From: JAWKJY01 sp041393535
Lineage (GTDB): Bacteria; Actinomycetota; Thermoleophilia; Gaiellales; Gaiellaceae
Assembly: GCA_041393535.1 (NCBI GenBank)
Contig: JAWKJY010000002.1
Coordinates: 372,001-436,000, forward strand
Length of the DNA stretch: 64,000 nucleotides
Direction of reading: 5' to 3'
The stretch's first letter is position 1. Each line of letters starts with the position of its first letter. Shown here piece after piece: positions 8,142 to 16,172 of this stretch. The notes under the pieces were generated by a model. That model was not told the DNA's origin and ran no database searches. It saw only the letters and a program-made list of their open reading frames with translations. A program made the translations under genes and the position numbers.

Positions 8142-8963
8142 ATGGCGATCGCTACCCATCCACTCACCCCCGAGGCGGACACCCGCCTGCGGCCCGCCCG
8201 GGTCATCGCGATGGCGAATCAGAAGGGCGGCGTCGCCAAGACCACGACGACGCTCAACCTCGCCGTGGCGTTCAAGGAGCAGGGCCTGCGCGTCCTCGTC
8301 GTCGATCTCGACCCCCAGGGCAACCTCACGATGAGCCAGGGGATGAACCCCGACGAGCTCGAGCGGTCGATGTTCGACGTGCTCGTGCGCGGCCTCCCGA
8401 TCGACGAGGTCGTCCGGACCGTCGAGATCGACGTGGCCGTCTCCTCGATCGACCTCGCCGGCGCCGAGCTCGCGCTGTCGAGCATGATCGGCCGCGAGCG
8501 CGCGCTCCAGAAGGCGCTCGCGCCGGTGCGCGGCGAGTACGACTACGTCCTGATCGACACGCCGCCCTCGCTCGGGCTGCTGACGATCAACGCGCTGACG
8601 GCGTCCGACTACGTGATCGTCCCCGTCCAGTGCGAGTACCTCTCGCTGCGGGGGCTCGTGCAGCTGCAGAACACGCTGCAGATGATCCGCGAGAACCTCA
8701 ACCCGTCCGTCGAGATCCTCGGGATCCTCCCGACGATGTACGACGGACGCACGCTGCACTCGCGCGAGGCGGTCGAGATGCTCCAGGAGAACTTCGGCGA
8801 CCTCGTCTTCGCGAGCCGGATCCGGAAGACCATCCGGTACGCCGAGGCGCCTGTGCAGGGCAGCTCGGTGCTGAAGTACGAGCCCGACGGCAGCGCCGCC
8901 CGGGCCTATCGCGACCTGGCGGAGGAGGTGCTCCATGGCGCGGCAGCGCGCGAGCATGCGTGA
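8142..8963 (+). CDS. parA: ParA/Soj-family partitioning ATPase
   Basis: A 273-residue ATPase. The deviant Walker A NQKGGVAKTTTT starts near residue 26 with both lysines intact, followed by LVVDLDPQGN, the Walker B IDTPPSLGLL, and PVQCEYLSLRGL. Length and motifs are those of chromosome-partitioning ParA rather than MinD. No parB follows; instead the next gene, overlapping by 29 nt and preceded by GGAGGAGGTG inside parA, is an N-terminally extended FtsZ. This suggests a role tied to division-site placement. ATG 8142 lacks an obvious SD; a start closer to MANQKGG cannot be excluded. Confidence 0.85.
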   Translation: MAIATHPLTPEADTRLRPARVIAMANQKGGVAKTTTTLNLAVAFKEQGLRVLVVDLDPQGNLTMSQGMNPDELERSMFDVLVRGLPIDEVVRTVEIDVAVSSIDLAGAELALSSMIGRERALQKALAPVRGEYDYVLIDTPPSLGLLTINALTASDYVIVPVQCEYLSLRGLVQLQNTLQMIRENLNPSVEILGILPTMYDGRTLHSREAVEMLQENFGDLVFASRIRKTIRYAEAPVQGSSVLKYEPDGSAARAYRDLAEEVLHGAAAREHA

Positions 8964-10428
8964 GGGACCGCTCTCGGAGCTGTTCCGCGCGACCGAGGCT
9001 GCACAGCGCCACGCGGAGCGCACGCCGAGCGAGGCCCCGACGGTCGAGCACGCCCCCGGGCGCGCGACGGCCGTCGTCGAGCGGCCGGTCGAGCGCGCTC
9101 GTGGCGCCGCGCCGACCGATGCGCCTGCGCCGGTCGCCGCGCGCTCCCTCGAGGAGCCGGGCGACGCGTTCGCGCCCGACCCCGTGGACGAGCGACAGTT
9201 CCTCGCTGGGCGAGGAGCTGAGCCGGCGAGCCGCTCCCCGAGCCGATCGCCGACGCCGAGCCGCTCCCGCGGACGAGCCCGCACCGGCCGCCGCGCCCAC
9301 GTACGAGGAGCACCCGGCCGGCCTCGTGCCGGACCAAACCCGCCGCGCCCGCGGCGAGCGTCGCCGGGGCGAAGCTCGACCCAGGCCTCGGCGCACGTCC
9401 CGGTCAGACTCGTCCGCCTACCTCGCGGTCATCCGCGTGGTCGGCGTCGGCGGCGCGGGGCTGAACGCGGTCAACCGGATGATCGACGCGGGCGTCTCGC
9501 AGGTCGAGTTCCGTCGCGCTCAACACCGACATGCAGCAGCTCCGCCTCTCCGAGGCGCCGATCAAGCTGCACATCGGCAAGGAGATCACGGCCGGCCTCG
9601 GCTCCGGCGCCGACCCCGAGGTGGGCCGGCTCGCCGCCGAGGAGGCGTACGACCAGATCAAGCACGTCCTGCGCGGGTCGGACATGGTCTTCGTGACGGC
9701 CGGTGAGGGCGGTGGCACCGGCACCGGCGCGGCCCCGTGGTCGCGCGGATCGCACGGGAGCTCGGCGCGCTGACCGTCGGGATCGTCACGATGCCGTTCC
9801 GCTTCGAGGGCACGCGCCGCCGCGGCCAGGCCGACGACGGCGTCGAGGCGCTCCGCGCGGTCTGCGACACCCTGATCGTGATCCCCAACGACCGGCTGCT
9901 CGAGGTGCTCGACCGCTCGACGTCGATGCTCGACGCGTTCCGCATCGCGGACGACGTGCTCCGGCAGGGCGTGCAGGGCATCTGCGACCTGATCACGATG
10001 CCCGGCCTGATCAACCTCGACTTCGCGGACGTCCGGACGGTCATGAGCGACGCCGGTGCGGCGCTCATGGGCATCGGCTTCGCGACCGGCGAGGACCGGG
10101 CCCGAGATGCGGCCGAGCGGGCGCTGCGCTCGCCGCTGATCGACGCCGAGATCACCGGCGCGCGGGGCATCCTGCTCTCGATCGCGGGCGGCGGACCTGA
10201 CGCTGTTCGAGGTCAACGAGGCCGCCGAGGTGATCAGGAGCGCCGCGATGGCCGAGACGAACATCATCTTCGGCGCGACCGTCGACCCGAAGCTCAACGG
10301 CCAGGATGTGGGTGACCGTGGTGGCGACCGGCCTCGGCCGGGGCCAGCGCGCGGCCGCCGCCCGGGCCGCCGCGGGCGGCGAGCGGCTCGAGCTGGCCGG
10401 CCCGCCGAGCTTCCTGCGAGACCTCTAG
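8935..10428 (+). pseudogene. ftsZ: Cell division GTPase FtsZ with N-terminal extension, frame interrupted by several indels
   Basis: FtsZ is the tubulin-like GTPase that forms the division ring. ATG 8935 follows GGAGGAGGTG (8921-8930). About 150 residues of Ala/Pro/Glu-rich sequence precede the GTPase core, which begins VVGVGGAGLNAVNRMI (about 9437). The core is recognisable to the end: the tubulin signature GEGGGTGTGAAP, ITMPGLINLDF, NIIFGATVD and WVTVVATG, stopping at TAG 10426-10428. It is split over at least four frames: near 9200-9410; an extra C near 9510 (TTCCGTCGC); a lost C near 9735 (GCCCC for GCCCCC); an extra G near 10195; and near 10307. Conserved residues survive on both sides of each break, which favours sequencing error over true decay. 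Confidence 0.8.
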
Positions 10429-10442
10429 CGGGGAGGGCGGCG

Positions 10443-11570
10443 ATGGGACGGCGCTGCCCGTGCGCCGCGCTGATCGCCGCCCTCGCCTGCCTGCTCCCGG
10501 CCGCCCCGGCGGGCGCTGCGCGCGCCGGCTCCGAGGGCGTCACCGTGCCCGTCCCCGCCGGCTGGCGCGCGATCGACGCGCCGCTGACGACGCTCGCCCG
10601 GCCGGTGCAGCGGCTGGCCGTCGCGAGCTTCCCGCTGACCCAGGCGACGCCGGATCCCGGCTGCACCCCCGAGACGGCGCTCGCAGCGCTGCCGCCGGAC
10701 GGGGCGCTCGTCGTCGTCTGGGAGGAGGCCGGACAGCCGCGGCCCGAGCTCCTCGCGGGCTTCCCGGCGCGGCCGCGGCGCGCCGGGCTCGCGGCGCCCC
10801 GGGACCACGCGTGCCTCGGGCGCGGGACGCTCCTCCGCTTCCGGGAGGGCGCGCGCGCCTTCCACGTGCTCGTCGCGCTCGGGGTCGACGCGCCCGCGAC
10901 ACGGCGAGCCGAGACCCTGTCCGTCGTCGACGGACTGGCCGTCGAGCCGCTCGTCGTCGGTCGCTCGCGCGACGGGCGCCCGATCCGGCTGACGGTGCTC
11001 GGCGACCCGGTGGCGCGGCCCCGCGTCCTCGTGGTCGGCTGCATCCACGGGGACGAGTGCGCCGCCGTGCCCGTGCTGCGCCGGCTCGAGCGCGCCGCCC
11101 GGCCCCGCGGCTCGCTCTGGCTCGTCCCGACGTTGAACCCGGACGGACGCGTCCGCGGGACGCGCGGCAACGCCCGCGGCGTCGACCTGAACCGGAACTT
11201 CCCCGCCGGCTGGCGACCGATCGGCGGGCGCTACGAGAGCGGGCCGCGACCGGCGTCCGAGCCGGAGACCCGCGCGGCGATGGCGCTGATCCGGGCCGTG
11301 CGCCCGGACGTGTCGATCTGGTTCCACCAGCCCGAGGTGAACGTCCGCAGCGGCGGCACGAGCGAGGAGGCCGCGCGGCGCTACTCGCGCCTCGTCGGCC
11401 TCCCGTACCGCGCGCTCCCGGTCCCGCCGGGCGCGGCGACGCGCTGGCAGGCGCGCCGCTTCCCCGCCAGCCAGGCGTTCGCCGTCGAGCTGCCGGCCGG
11501 GCCGCTCGACGGCGCGGGCCAGGCGCTGCATGCGCGCGCGGTGCGGGCGCTCGCGGGAGCGGGCGGGTAG
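10443..11570 (+). CDS. Secreted M14-family zinc carboxypeptidase
   Basis: A 375-residue protein. Residues 1-26 form a signal peptide (ALIAALACLLPAAPAGA). The zinc site is visible as HGDE (His ~201, Glu ~204) and WFHQPE (His ~294). The substrate-binding NRNFP sits in GVDLNRNFP, and the catalytic Glu is in AVELPAG (~349). Relatives such as MpaA cleave gamma-D-Glu-meso-DAP peptides, so a role in cell-wall peptide turnover is plausible for an exported enzyme next to ftsZ, but substrate is inference. ATG 10443 follows GGGGAGGGCGG. It lies 14 bp after ftsZ and may be in the same transcript. Confidence 0.8.
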   Translation: MGRRCPCAALIAALACLLPAAPAGAARAGSEGVTVPVPAGWRAIDAPLTTLARPVQRLAVASFPLTQATPDPGCTPETALAALPPDGALVVVWEEAGQPRPELLAGFPARPRRAGLAAPRDHACLGRGTLLRFREGARAFHVLVALGVDAPATRRAETLSVVDGLAVEPLVVGRSRDGRPIRLTVLGDPVARPRVLVVGCIHGDECAAVPVLRRLERAARPRGSLWLVPTLNPDGRVRGTRGNARGVDLNRNFPAGWRPIGGRYESGPRPASEPETRAAMALIRAVRPDVSIWFHQPEVNVRSGGTSEEAARRYSRLVGLPYRALPVPPGAATRWQARRFPASQAFAVELPAGPLDGAGQALHARAVRALAGAGG

Positions 11571-11650
11571 CCCGGACCTTCGGGCCCGGACGGCGGCGCC
11601 TGCGCAACCGTCGGCCGGGGGCGCCGGGCCGACCATCTACGCTTCCGGCC

Positions 11651-12193
11651 GTGGACGTGGGGGAGCGCGTGAGTGTCCGGCCGGCCAGGGTCAGGGATGC
11701 GCGTCGGCTCGCGGAGATCGGTGCGCAGGTCGCGGCCGAGCCCGAGGGGTGGCTCGTCTCCGACGGTGGCTGGTCGTCGGCCGCCGCCGAGCGCCGGGCG
11801 ATCCGGCTCGCGCGCTGGTCGGGCAACGTCGCCATCCTCGTCGCCGAGCTCGACGGCCGCGTCGTCGGGCGGCTCTCGATCCTGCGCGACCAGCGGCCCG
11901 CGTGCAGGCACGTCGCCGACGTCGGCCTGATGGTCGAGCACGGCCAGCGCGGCCGGGGCGTGGGCACGGCGATGCTCCGGGCCGCCGAGGAGTGGGCGCG
12001 CGAGCAGGGCGTCGAGAAGCTCGAGCTCCACGTCTTCCCGCACAACGTCGTCGCGATCGGCCTCTACGAGCGGCTCGGCTACGTCCGCGAGGGCGTGCGG
12101 AGCCGTCACTTCCACCGGCGCGGGGAGTACGTCGACGCGATCCTGATGGCCAAGGACGTGCGCGCCGCACCCGGCCCGACCGAGCGCCGGTAG
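11651..12193 (+). CDS. GNAT-family N-acetyltransferase
   Basis: A 180-residue acetyltransferase. The acetyl-CoA-binding motif QRGRGVGTAML (residues ~97-107) is followed by LELHVFPHNVVAIGLYERLGYVREG, typical of RimI/RimL-like GNAT enzymes that acetylate amines on small molecules or protein N-termini. GTG 11651 lies 7 nt after TACGCT (11638-11643), indicating a leaderless transcript. The substrate cannot be deduced. The next gene starts 10 bp downstream with its own -10 hexamer. Confidence 0.8.
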   Translation: MDVGERVSVRPARVRDARRLAEIGAQVAAEPEGWLVSDGGWSSAAAERRAIRLARWSGNVAILVAELDGRVVGRLSILRDQRPACRHVADVGLMVEHGQRGRGVGTAMLRAAEEWAREQGVEKLELHVFPHNVVAIGLYERLGYVREGVRSRHFHRRGEYVDAILMAKDVRAAPGPTERR

Positions 12194-12203
12194 GCTGACG
12201 GCC

Positions 12204-12575
12204 ATGAGCGAGTCGCCCCTCGAGCCGGGCCGCGGCACGATCCTCCTCGAGGACGTCGACACCGGCGTCGAGGAGGACCTGTGGACGGGCGACAGCGACA
12301 GCGACCACAGCGGCTGGTTCTGCGTGTCGACGAACCCGTTCCCGTGCCCCGCCGCGGGCTGCACGTTCGTCGCCGAGTACATGACGGCGGCGCACCTGAT
12401 CCTCGTCTGGCAGGAGCGAGACGACCCGAACCTCCTGCGCCACGCGCAGCGGGCGAAGGAGGTCGGGCGCAACCCGCGGATCGTCGAGTACCAGGCGTCG
12501 TTCGGCCCCAGCGCGTCGTACTACCTCTGGGAGGCCTCCGGCCGCCCGGTGCACGGCGTCCGCCGCGAGGCCTGA
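12204..12575 (+). CDS. Small conserved-looking protein with paired cysteines
   Basis: A 123-residue soluble protein with an acidic N-terminus and a Cys/His cluster (CVSTNPFPCPAAGC, then TAAHLILVW) that resembles a zinc-finger-like knuckle. No recognised family. It is leaderless by signal: TAGGCT (12191-12196) sits 7 nt before the ATG. It converges on the Lon-domain gene on the other strand, 16 bp away. Confidence 0.65.
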   Translation: MSESPLEPGRGTILLEDVDTGVEEDLWTGDSDSDHSGWFCVSTNPFPCPAAGCTFVAEYMTAAHLILVWQERDDPNLLRHAQRAKEVGRNPRIVEYQASFGPSASYYLWEASGRPVHGVRREA

Positions 12576-12591
12576 ACCGGCCGCGCCCGCG

Positions 12592-13221
12592 TCAGCCCGG
12601 CGGCGCGTCGGGCGGGTGCCGGACCTTGCCGTTGGTCTGGGCGCGCTCGCGCGCCTCGCTGCGCCAGCGGATCGAGCGCTCGGCCTCGGCGAGCAGCGCG
12701 GTCAGCCGGTCGACGCGCTCCGCCTCGTCGCGTGCCTCGAGCAGCTCCTGCTTGGCGTCGACGCCGAGGTCGACCTGCGCGGCGATCCGCCACGAGAGCC
12801 CCGGGTCGTCCGGCGCCGGCTCCTCGACCTCCGCCTCGGCCGCAGCTGCGGTGCTCCGGAAGGCCGACAGGAGCGCGTCCACCGAGGCGGCGTCCGGCTG
12901 CCCGTCGCCGTCGGGGAGCCACTCGATCGCGCCGGTGCGGAAGCTACGCCCGTCCGTCTCGCGCACGAGCCGGAACCGCCGCTCGCCGCGGACGACGATG
13001 TTCAGGCGTCCGTCCGGCAGCCGCTCGAGCACCTGGACGACGGTCGCGGACGTGCCGATCCCGCGTAGCCCGTCGCCGTCCTCGAGGATCAGGCCGAACG
13101 CCGTCTGCTGCTCGATGCATTCGCCGATCAGCTCGCGGTAGCGGGGCTCGAAGATGTGCAGCGGCACGAGCTCCTCGGGCAGCAGCACGAGCTGGAGCGG
13201 GAACAGGCCGATCTCGTCCAC
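12592..13221 (-). CDS. Lon-protease N-terminal (substrate-binding) domain protein
   Basis: A 209-residue stand-alone Lon substrate-binding (LAN) domain without ATPase or protease parts. It starts IGLFPLQLVLLPEELVPLHIFEPRYRELI, the family hallmark, and includes GIGTSATVVQVLERLPDGRLNIVVRGERRFRL. Such proteins are common in actinobacteria; they are presumed to bind peptides or adaptors, but their role is unknown. The start was moved to GTG 13221 because TACCCT (13233-13228) precedes it by 6 nt; codons further upstream run into the divergent hisC promoter. It is divergent from hisC, with -10 elements back to back. Confidence 0.8.
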   Translation of the reverse strand: MDEIGLFPLQLVLLPEELVPLHIFEPRYRELIGECIEQQTAFGLILEDGDGLRGIGTSATVVQVLERLPDGRLNIVVRGERRFRLVRETDGRSFRTGAIEWLPDGDGQPDAASVDALLSAFRSTAAAAEAEVEEPAPDDPGLSWRIAAQVDLGVDAKQELLEARDEAERVDRLTALLAEAERSIRWRSEARERAQTNGKVRHPPDAPPG

Positions 13222-13288
13222 CCCGGCAGGGTAGGCGACCGGCCGGACCTCGCCGCCGGGCGCACCGGCAGCCGCTAGGGTGCCCGGC

Positions 13289-14407
13289 GTGGACGGGCAC
13301 GGGATCGCGACGGTCGAGGGGGCGTTCTTCCGGCCTGCGCTCGAGCCGATCGTGCCGTACGAGCCGGGCAAGCCGATCGACGAGGTGCAGCGCGAGCTCG
13401 GCCTCGAGCGCGTCGTCAAGCTCGCGTCGAACGAGGGGCCGTTCCCGCCCTTCCCGGGCGCGCTCGCGGCGCTCGCCCGCGGCGCCGGCGAGCTGAACCG
13501 CTACCCGGACGGGGGCATGGCGCGGCTGCGGGAGGCGCTCGCGGAACGGCACGGCGTCGGGCCCGGCAACGTCGTCTGCGCCGGCGGGGCCGACGGCGTC
13601 ATCTCCTACCTCTCGCTCGTCGCGCTCGATCCCGGGGACGAGGTCGTCTGCGGCTGGCCGTCGTTCCCGAGCTACGTCATCTCCGCGCTGAAGATGGGGG
13701 CGATCGTGCGCCAGGTGCCGCTCGTCGACCATCGCTACGACGTCGACGGGCTGCTCGCTGCGATCACGGAGCGCACGAAGATCGTCTACCTCTGCAACCC
13801 GAACAACCCGACCGGGACGATGGTCGCGCGGGCGGAGGTGGAGCGGTACTTCCAGGCGGTGCCGGCGCACGTGCTCACCGTCCTCGACGAGGCGTACTTC
13901 GAGTACGTCGGCGATCCGGACTACCCGGACGGGATCGAGGAGCACGTCAAGCGCGGCCGGCGGGCGCTTGCGCTACGGACGTTCTCGAAGATCTACGGGC
14001 TGGCGGGGCTGCGCGTCGGCTACGGCGTCGGGCCGGCGGAGGTCGTGACCGCGATCCGCAAGGTGCAGAACGCGTTCGACGTGACGCAGCCCGCGCAGGA
14101 CGCCGCGCTCGCGTCGCTCGACGACGCGGCGGAGGTCGCCCGGCGCCGCGCCGTCAACGCCGACGGTCGCGAGGCGCTCGTCGCGGGGCTTCGCGCGCTC
14201 GCGCTCGAGCCGGTCGGCCCGGCCGTCGCGAACTTCGTCTTCGTCGACACGGGCGGCGACGGCGCGGCGCTGTTCGAGCGGCTGCTGCGCGAGGGCGTCG
14301 TCGTCCGCCCGATGCGTGGGTTCGGTGCGCCCGGCGCGATCCGCATCTCGGTCGGGGCGCCCGAGGAGGTCGAGCTCGCGCTCGCAGCCCTCGCGCGCGT
14401 GCTCTAG
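13289..14407 (+). CDS. hisC: Histidinol-phosphate aminotransferase (class I/II, PLP)
   Basis: A 372-residue PLP aminotransferase. It reads LASNEGPFPPFPGALAAL near residue 47, NRYPDGG near 71, NPNNPTG near 171, LDEAYFEYV near 197, and the PLP lysine in TFSKIYGLAGLRVGYG near 233. It is expected to transaminate imidazole acetol-phosphate in histidine synthesis; broader aromatic aminotransferase activity is possible because no other his gene is nearby. GTG 13289 lies 7 nt after TAGGGT (13276-13281), so the in-frame GTG at 13280 is rejected. A 9-bp perfect hairpin at 14450-14470 follows the stop. Confidence 0.8.
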   Translation: MDGHGIATVEGAFFRPALEPIVPYEPGKPIDEVQRELGLERVVKLASNEGPFPPFPGALAALARGAGELNRYPDGGMARLREALAERHGVGPGNVVCAGGADGVISYLSLVALDPGDEVVCGWPSFPSYVISALKMGAIVRQVPLVDHRYDVDGLLAAITERTKIVYLCNPNNPTGTMVARAEVERYFQAVPAHVLTVLDEAYFEYVGDPDYPDGIEEHVKRGRRALALRTFSKIYGLAGLRVGYGVGPAEVVTAIRKVQNAFDVTQPAQDAALASLDDAAEVARRRAVNADGREALVAGLRALALEPVGPAVANFVFVDTGGDGAALFERLLREGVVVRPMRGFGAPGAIRISVGAPEEVELALAALARVL

Positions 14408-14449
14408 CGCTCGACACGCGCGGGCACCTTCCGCATCCCGGCGCGCCGT

Positions 14450-14470
14450 GCGCCGCCGCTCCGGCGGCGC
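14450..14470 (+). terminator. Hairpin after hisC
   Basis: Perfect 9-bp inverted repeat GCGCCGCCG / CGGCGGCGC with a 3-nt loop, 42 bp after the hisC stop. There is no T-run, so it may be a weak or factor-dependent terminator. Confidence 0.45.
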
Positions 14471-14708
14471 GTCCCGGCGCCGGCACGCGGCGGCGAAGAC
14501 GGGGGCAACGCCCCCCGGGACGGCGTGCGCTGCGGGGCAGGGCCCCGGTTGGCCGTGTCCCCGATCAGCTCGTCCCGGTGTCCCGGCACGCCCGGCCGGC
14601 CTCGACCGTCGGCGACTGCGCGCGCGACCGGCCGGGGAACCGCGTGCAGGCGCGACCCGCCACGCCGATCGCCGGCCGCCCCGGCCCCCGCAGCTCGTGT
14701 CCGGATCG

Positions 14709-14964
14709 GCCGAGTCACGACGGGCCGAGTCACGACTGGCCGAGTCACGACGGGCCGAGTCACGACGGGCCGAGTCACGACGGGCCGTGACTCGGTGAGC
14801 CGTGTCTGGATCGGTCCCGCCTCGACGGGCTGTGTCTCCGTCGACCGTGTCTCGACCGGCCCCGTGTCTCGATGCGCCGTGTCCCGCTCGGCCGAGTCCC
14901 GGCGGCCGTGTCCCGGTGGGCCGTGTCCCGGCGGGCCGTGTCCCGGCGGGCCGTGTCCCGCCCG
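14709..14964. repeat. 15-bp tandem repeat, about 17 units
   Basis: Contiguous units with consensus GCCGWGTCNCGRCGG. The first five are nearly identical (GCCGAGTCACGACGG). Unit 6 is turned so that CCGAGTCACG and CGTGACTCGG form a perfect 10-bp inverted repeat near 14770-14796. Later units drift to GCCGTGTCCCGGCGG; two units differ in length by 1-2 bp. More degenerate units are visible back to about 14551. The array abuts repeat copy C. Because 15 is a multiple of three it stays open in several frames, but I see no start signal or conserved peptide. Confidence 0.85.
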
Positions 14965-14980
14965 GCCAGTGGATAGATCT

Positions 14981-15084
14981 CCCGCCCAGGGTGGGGGTTC
15001 CACGTGCCGCCGGCAACGAGCGTATCGCCGAACCACGCGCGGGAGCGTCACGGGAGCGTGCCGATGGTGTGCCGATGTGCTCGA
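14981..15084 (-). repeat. Intergenic repeat, copy C
   Basis: Reverse-strand copy of the ~100-bp element inside the 769-bp gene-free stretch 14408-15176. Reading in reverse it has GGCAC (15073), GGCAC inside CGGCAC (15063), CGTGAC (15052), the -10-like TACGCT (15024-15019), the conserved CGTTGCCGGCGGCACGTGG, and CCCACCCTGGGCGGG. The 15-bp tandem array lies immediately downstream in transcript sense. The remainder up to the meaB start (15085-15176) shows only the meaB promoter region. Confidence 0.8.
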
Positions 15085-15176
15085 CCGCGAGCCGGGCGTC
15101 GTCTGCGGGGCGCGCACGCGCTCCCGGCGGGTAGGTCTGACCAACCGGCCGGCGTGTCCACTACCCTACCCGGGCC

Positions 15177-16172
15177 ATGGCTCGACGCTTCACGCTCGAC
15201 GACCTCACGACCGGCGTGCGCGCCGGGGATCGCCGCGCCGTCGCGCGCGCGATCTCGCTCGTCGAGAACGGCGACCCGCTCGCCTACGAGCTCGTGCGCG
15301 AGCTGTACCCGGAGACGGGCAACGCGTACATGATCGGCCTCACGGGCCCTCCCGGCGTCGGGAAGTCGAGCCTCGTCAGCGCGCTCGTGCGCCACGCCCG
15401 CGCGCTCGAGCAGACGGTCGGCGTGATCTCGGTCGACCCGTCCAGCCCGTTCACGCAGGGCGCGCTGCTCGGCGACCGCATCCGCCTCGTCGACCACTTC
15501 CTCGACCCCGAGGTCTTCATCCGCTCGATGGGAACCCGCGGCCACCTGGGCGGCCTCTCGGAGGCGACGCTCGAGGCGGCGCTGCTGCTCGACGCGGCCG
15601 GCAAGGACCTGCTCTTCCTCGAGACCGTCGGGACGGGTCAGAGCGAGGTCGAGATCACGCAGGTCGCAGACACCGTCCTGCTCGTCCTCATGCCCGGCTC
15701 CGGCGACTCGATCCAGGCGCTGAAGGCGGGGATCATGGAGATCCCGGACGTGATCGCGATCAACAAGCGCGAGCACCCGGCGGCCAAGACGATGCTGAAC
15801 GAGGTGCGGACGATGCTCGCGCTCGGCGAGCTCGAGCGGCAGCCGACGATCGTCCTCACCGAGGCGATCAAGGGCGACGGGATCGACGACCTGTGGCAGG
15901 CGATCCAGGACCACCGCGCCTGGCTGGCCGAGGACGGCCGGCTCGAGCGGCGTCGGCGCGAGCACCTGTCGGGCGAGGTCTTCGCGGTCGCGAGCGCCCG
16001 CGCGAAGACGCACCTGCAGCGGACGGTCGCGGGTGACCCGGAGCTGCGCGCGCTGCTCGACCAGGTCGAGCAGCGCCAGCTCGACCCGCTGACCGCCGTC
16101 CGCGAGATCCTCGAGCGCGTCTTCCGGATCGGAGGGCCCGGTGGCGGGCCTGGCGGCGCCGGGGCCGCGTGA
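15177..16172 (+). CDS. meaB: Methylmalonyl-CoA mutase-associated GTPase MeaB (ArgK family)
   Basis: A 331-residue G3E-family P-loop GTPase that guards adenosylcobalamin loading of methylmalonyl-CoA mutase. Walker A GLTGPPGVGKSSL is near residue 54, VISVDPSSPFTQGALLGDRIRL near 83, GTRGHLGGLS near 121, the switch region ETVGTGQSEVE near 149, and the guanine-specificity NKRE near 197. No mutase gene is in the window, but a PduO-type cobalamin adenosyltransferase is encoded at 54923. TACCCT sits 9 nt before the ATG (15162-15167). The downstream threonine dehydratase overlaps it by 32 nt. Confidence 0.9.
   Translation: MARRFTLDDLTTGVRAGDRRAVARAISLVENGDPLAYELVRELYPETGNAYMIGLTGPPGVGKSSLVSALVRHARALEQTVGVISVDPSSPFTQGALLGDRIRLVDHFLDPEVFIRSMGTRGHLGGLSEATLEAALLLDAAGKDLLFLETVGTGQSEVEITQVADTVLLVLMPGSGDSIQALKAGIMEIPDVIAINKREHPAAKTMLNEVRTMLALGELERQPTIVLTEAIKGDGIDDLWQAIQDHRAWLAEDGRLERRRREHLSGEVFAVASARAKTHLQRTVAGDPELRALLDQVEQRQLDPLTAVREILERVFRIGGPGGGPGGAGAA

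Noticed and set aside
9404..11170. 588-codon minus-strand open frame over ftsZ and the carboxypeptidase
   Set aside because: Arg/Ser/Pro-rich shadow typical of high GC; the plus strand carries recognisable FtsZ and M14 motifs.
14709..14964. Possible CRISPR array
   Set aside because: Units are 15 bp and contiguous, with no unique spacers between them and no cas genes in the window.
14404..15144. Long antisense frame encoding TRPVV / GHGPP pentapeptide repeats
   Set aside because: The unit length of 15 bp keeps several frames open on both strands. There is no ribosome site or leaderless hexamer, and the peptide differs between copies of the element.
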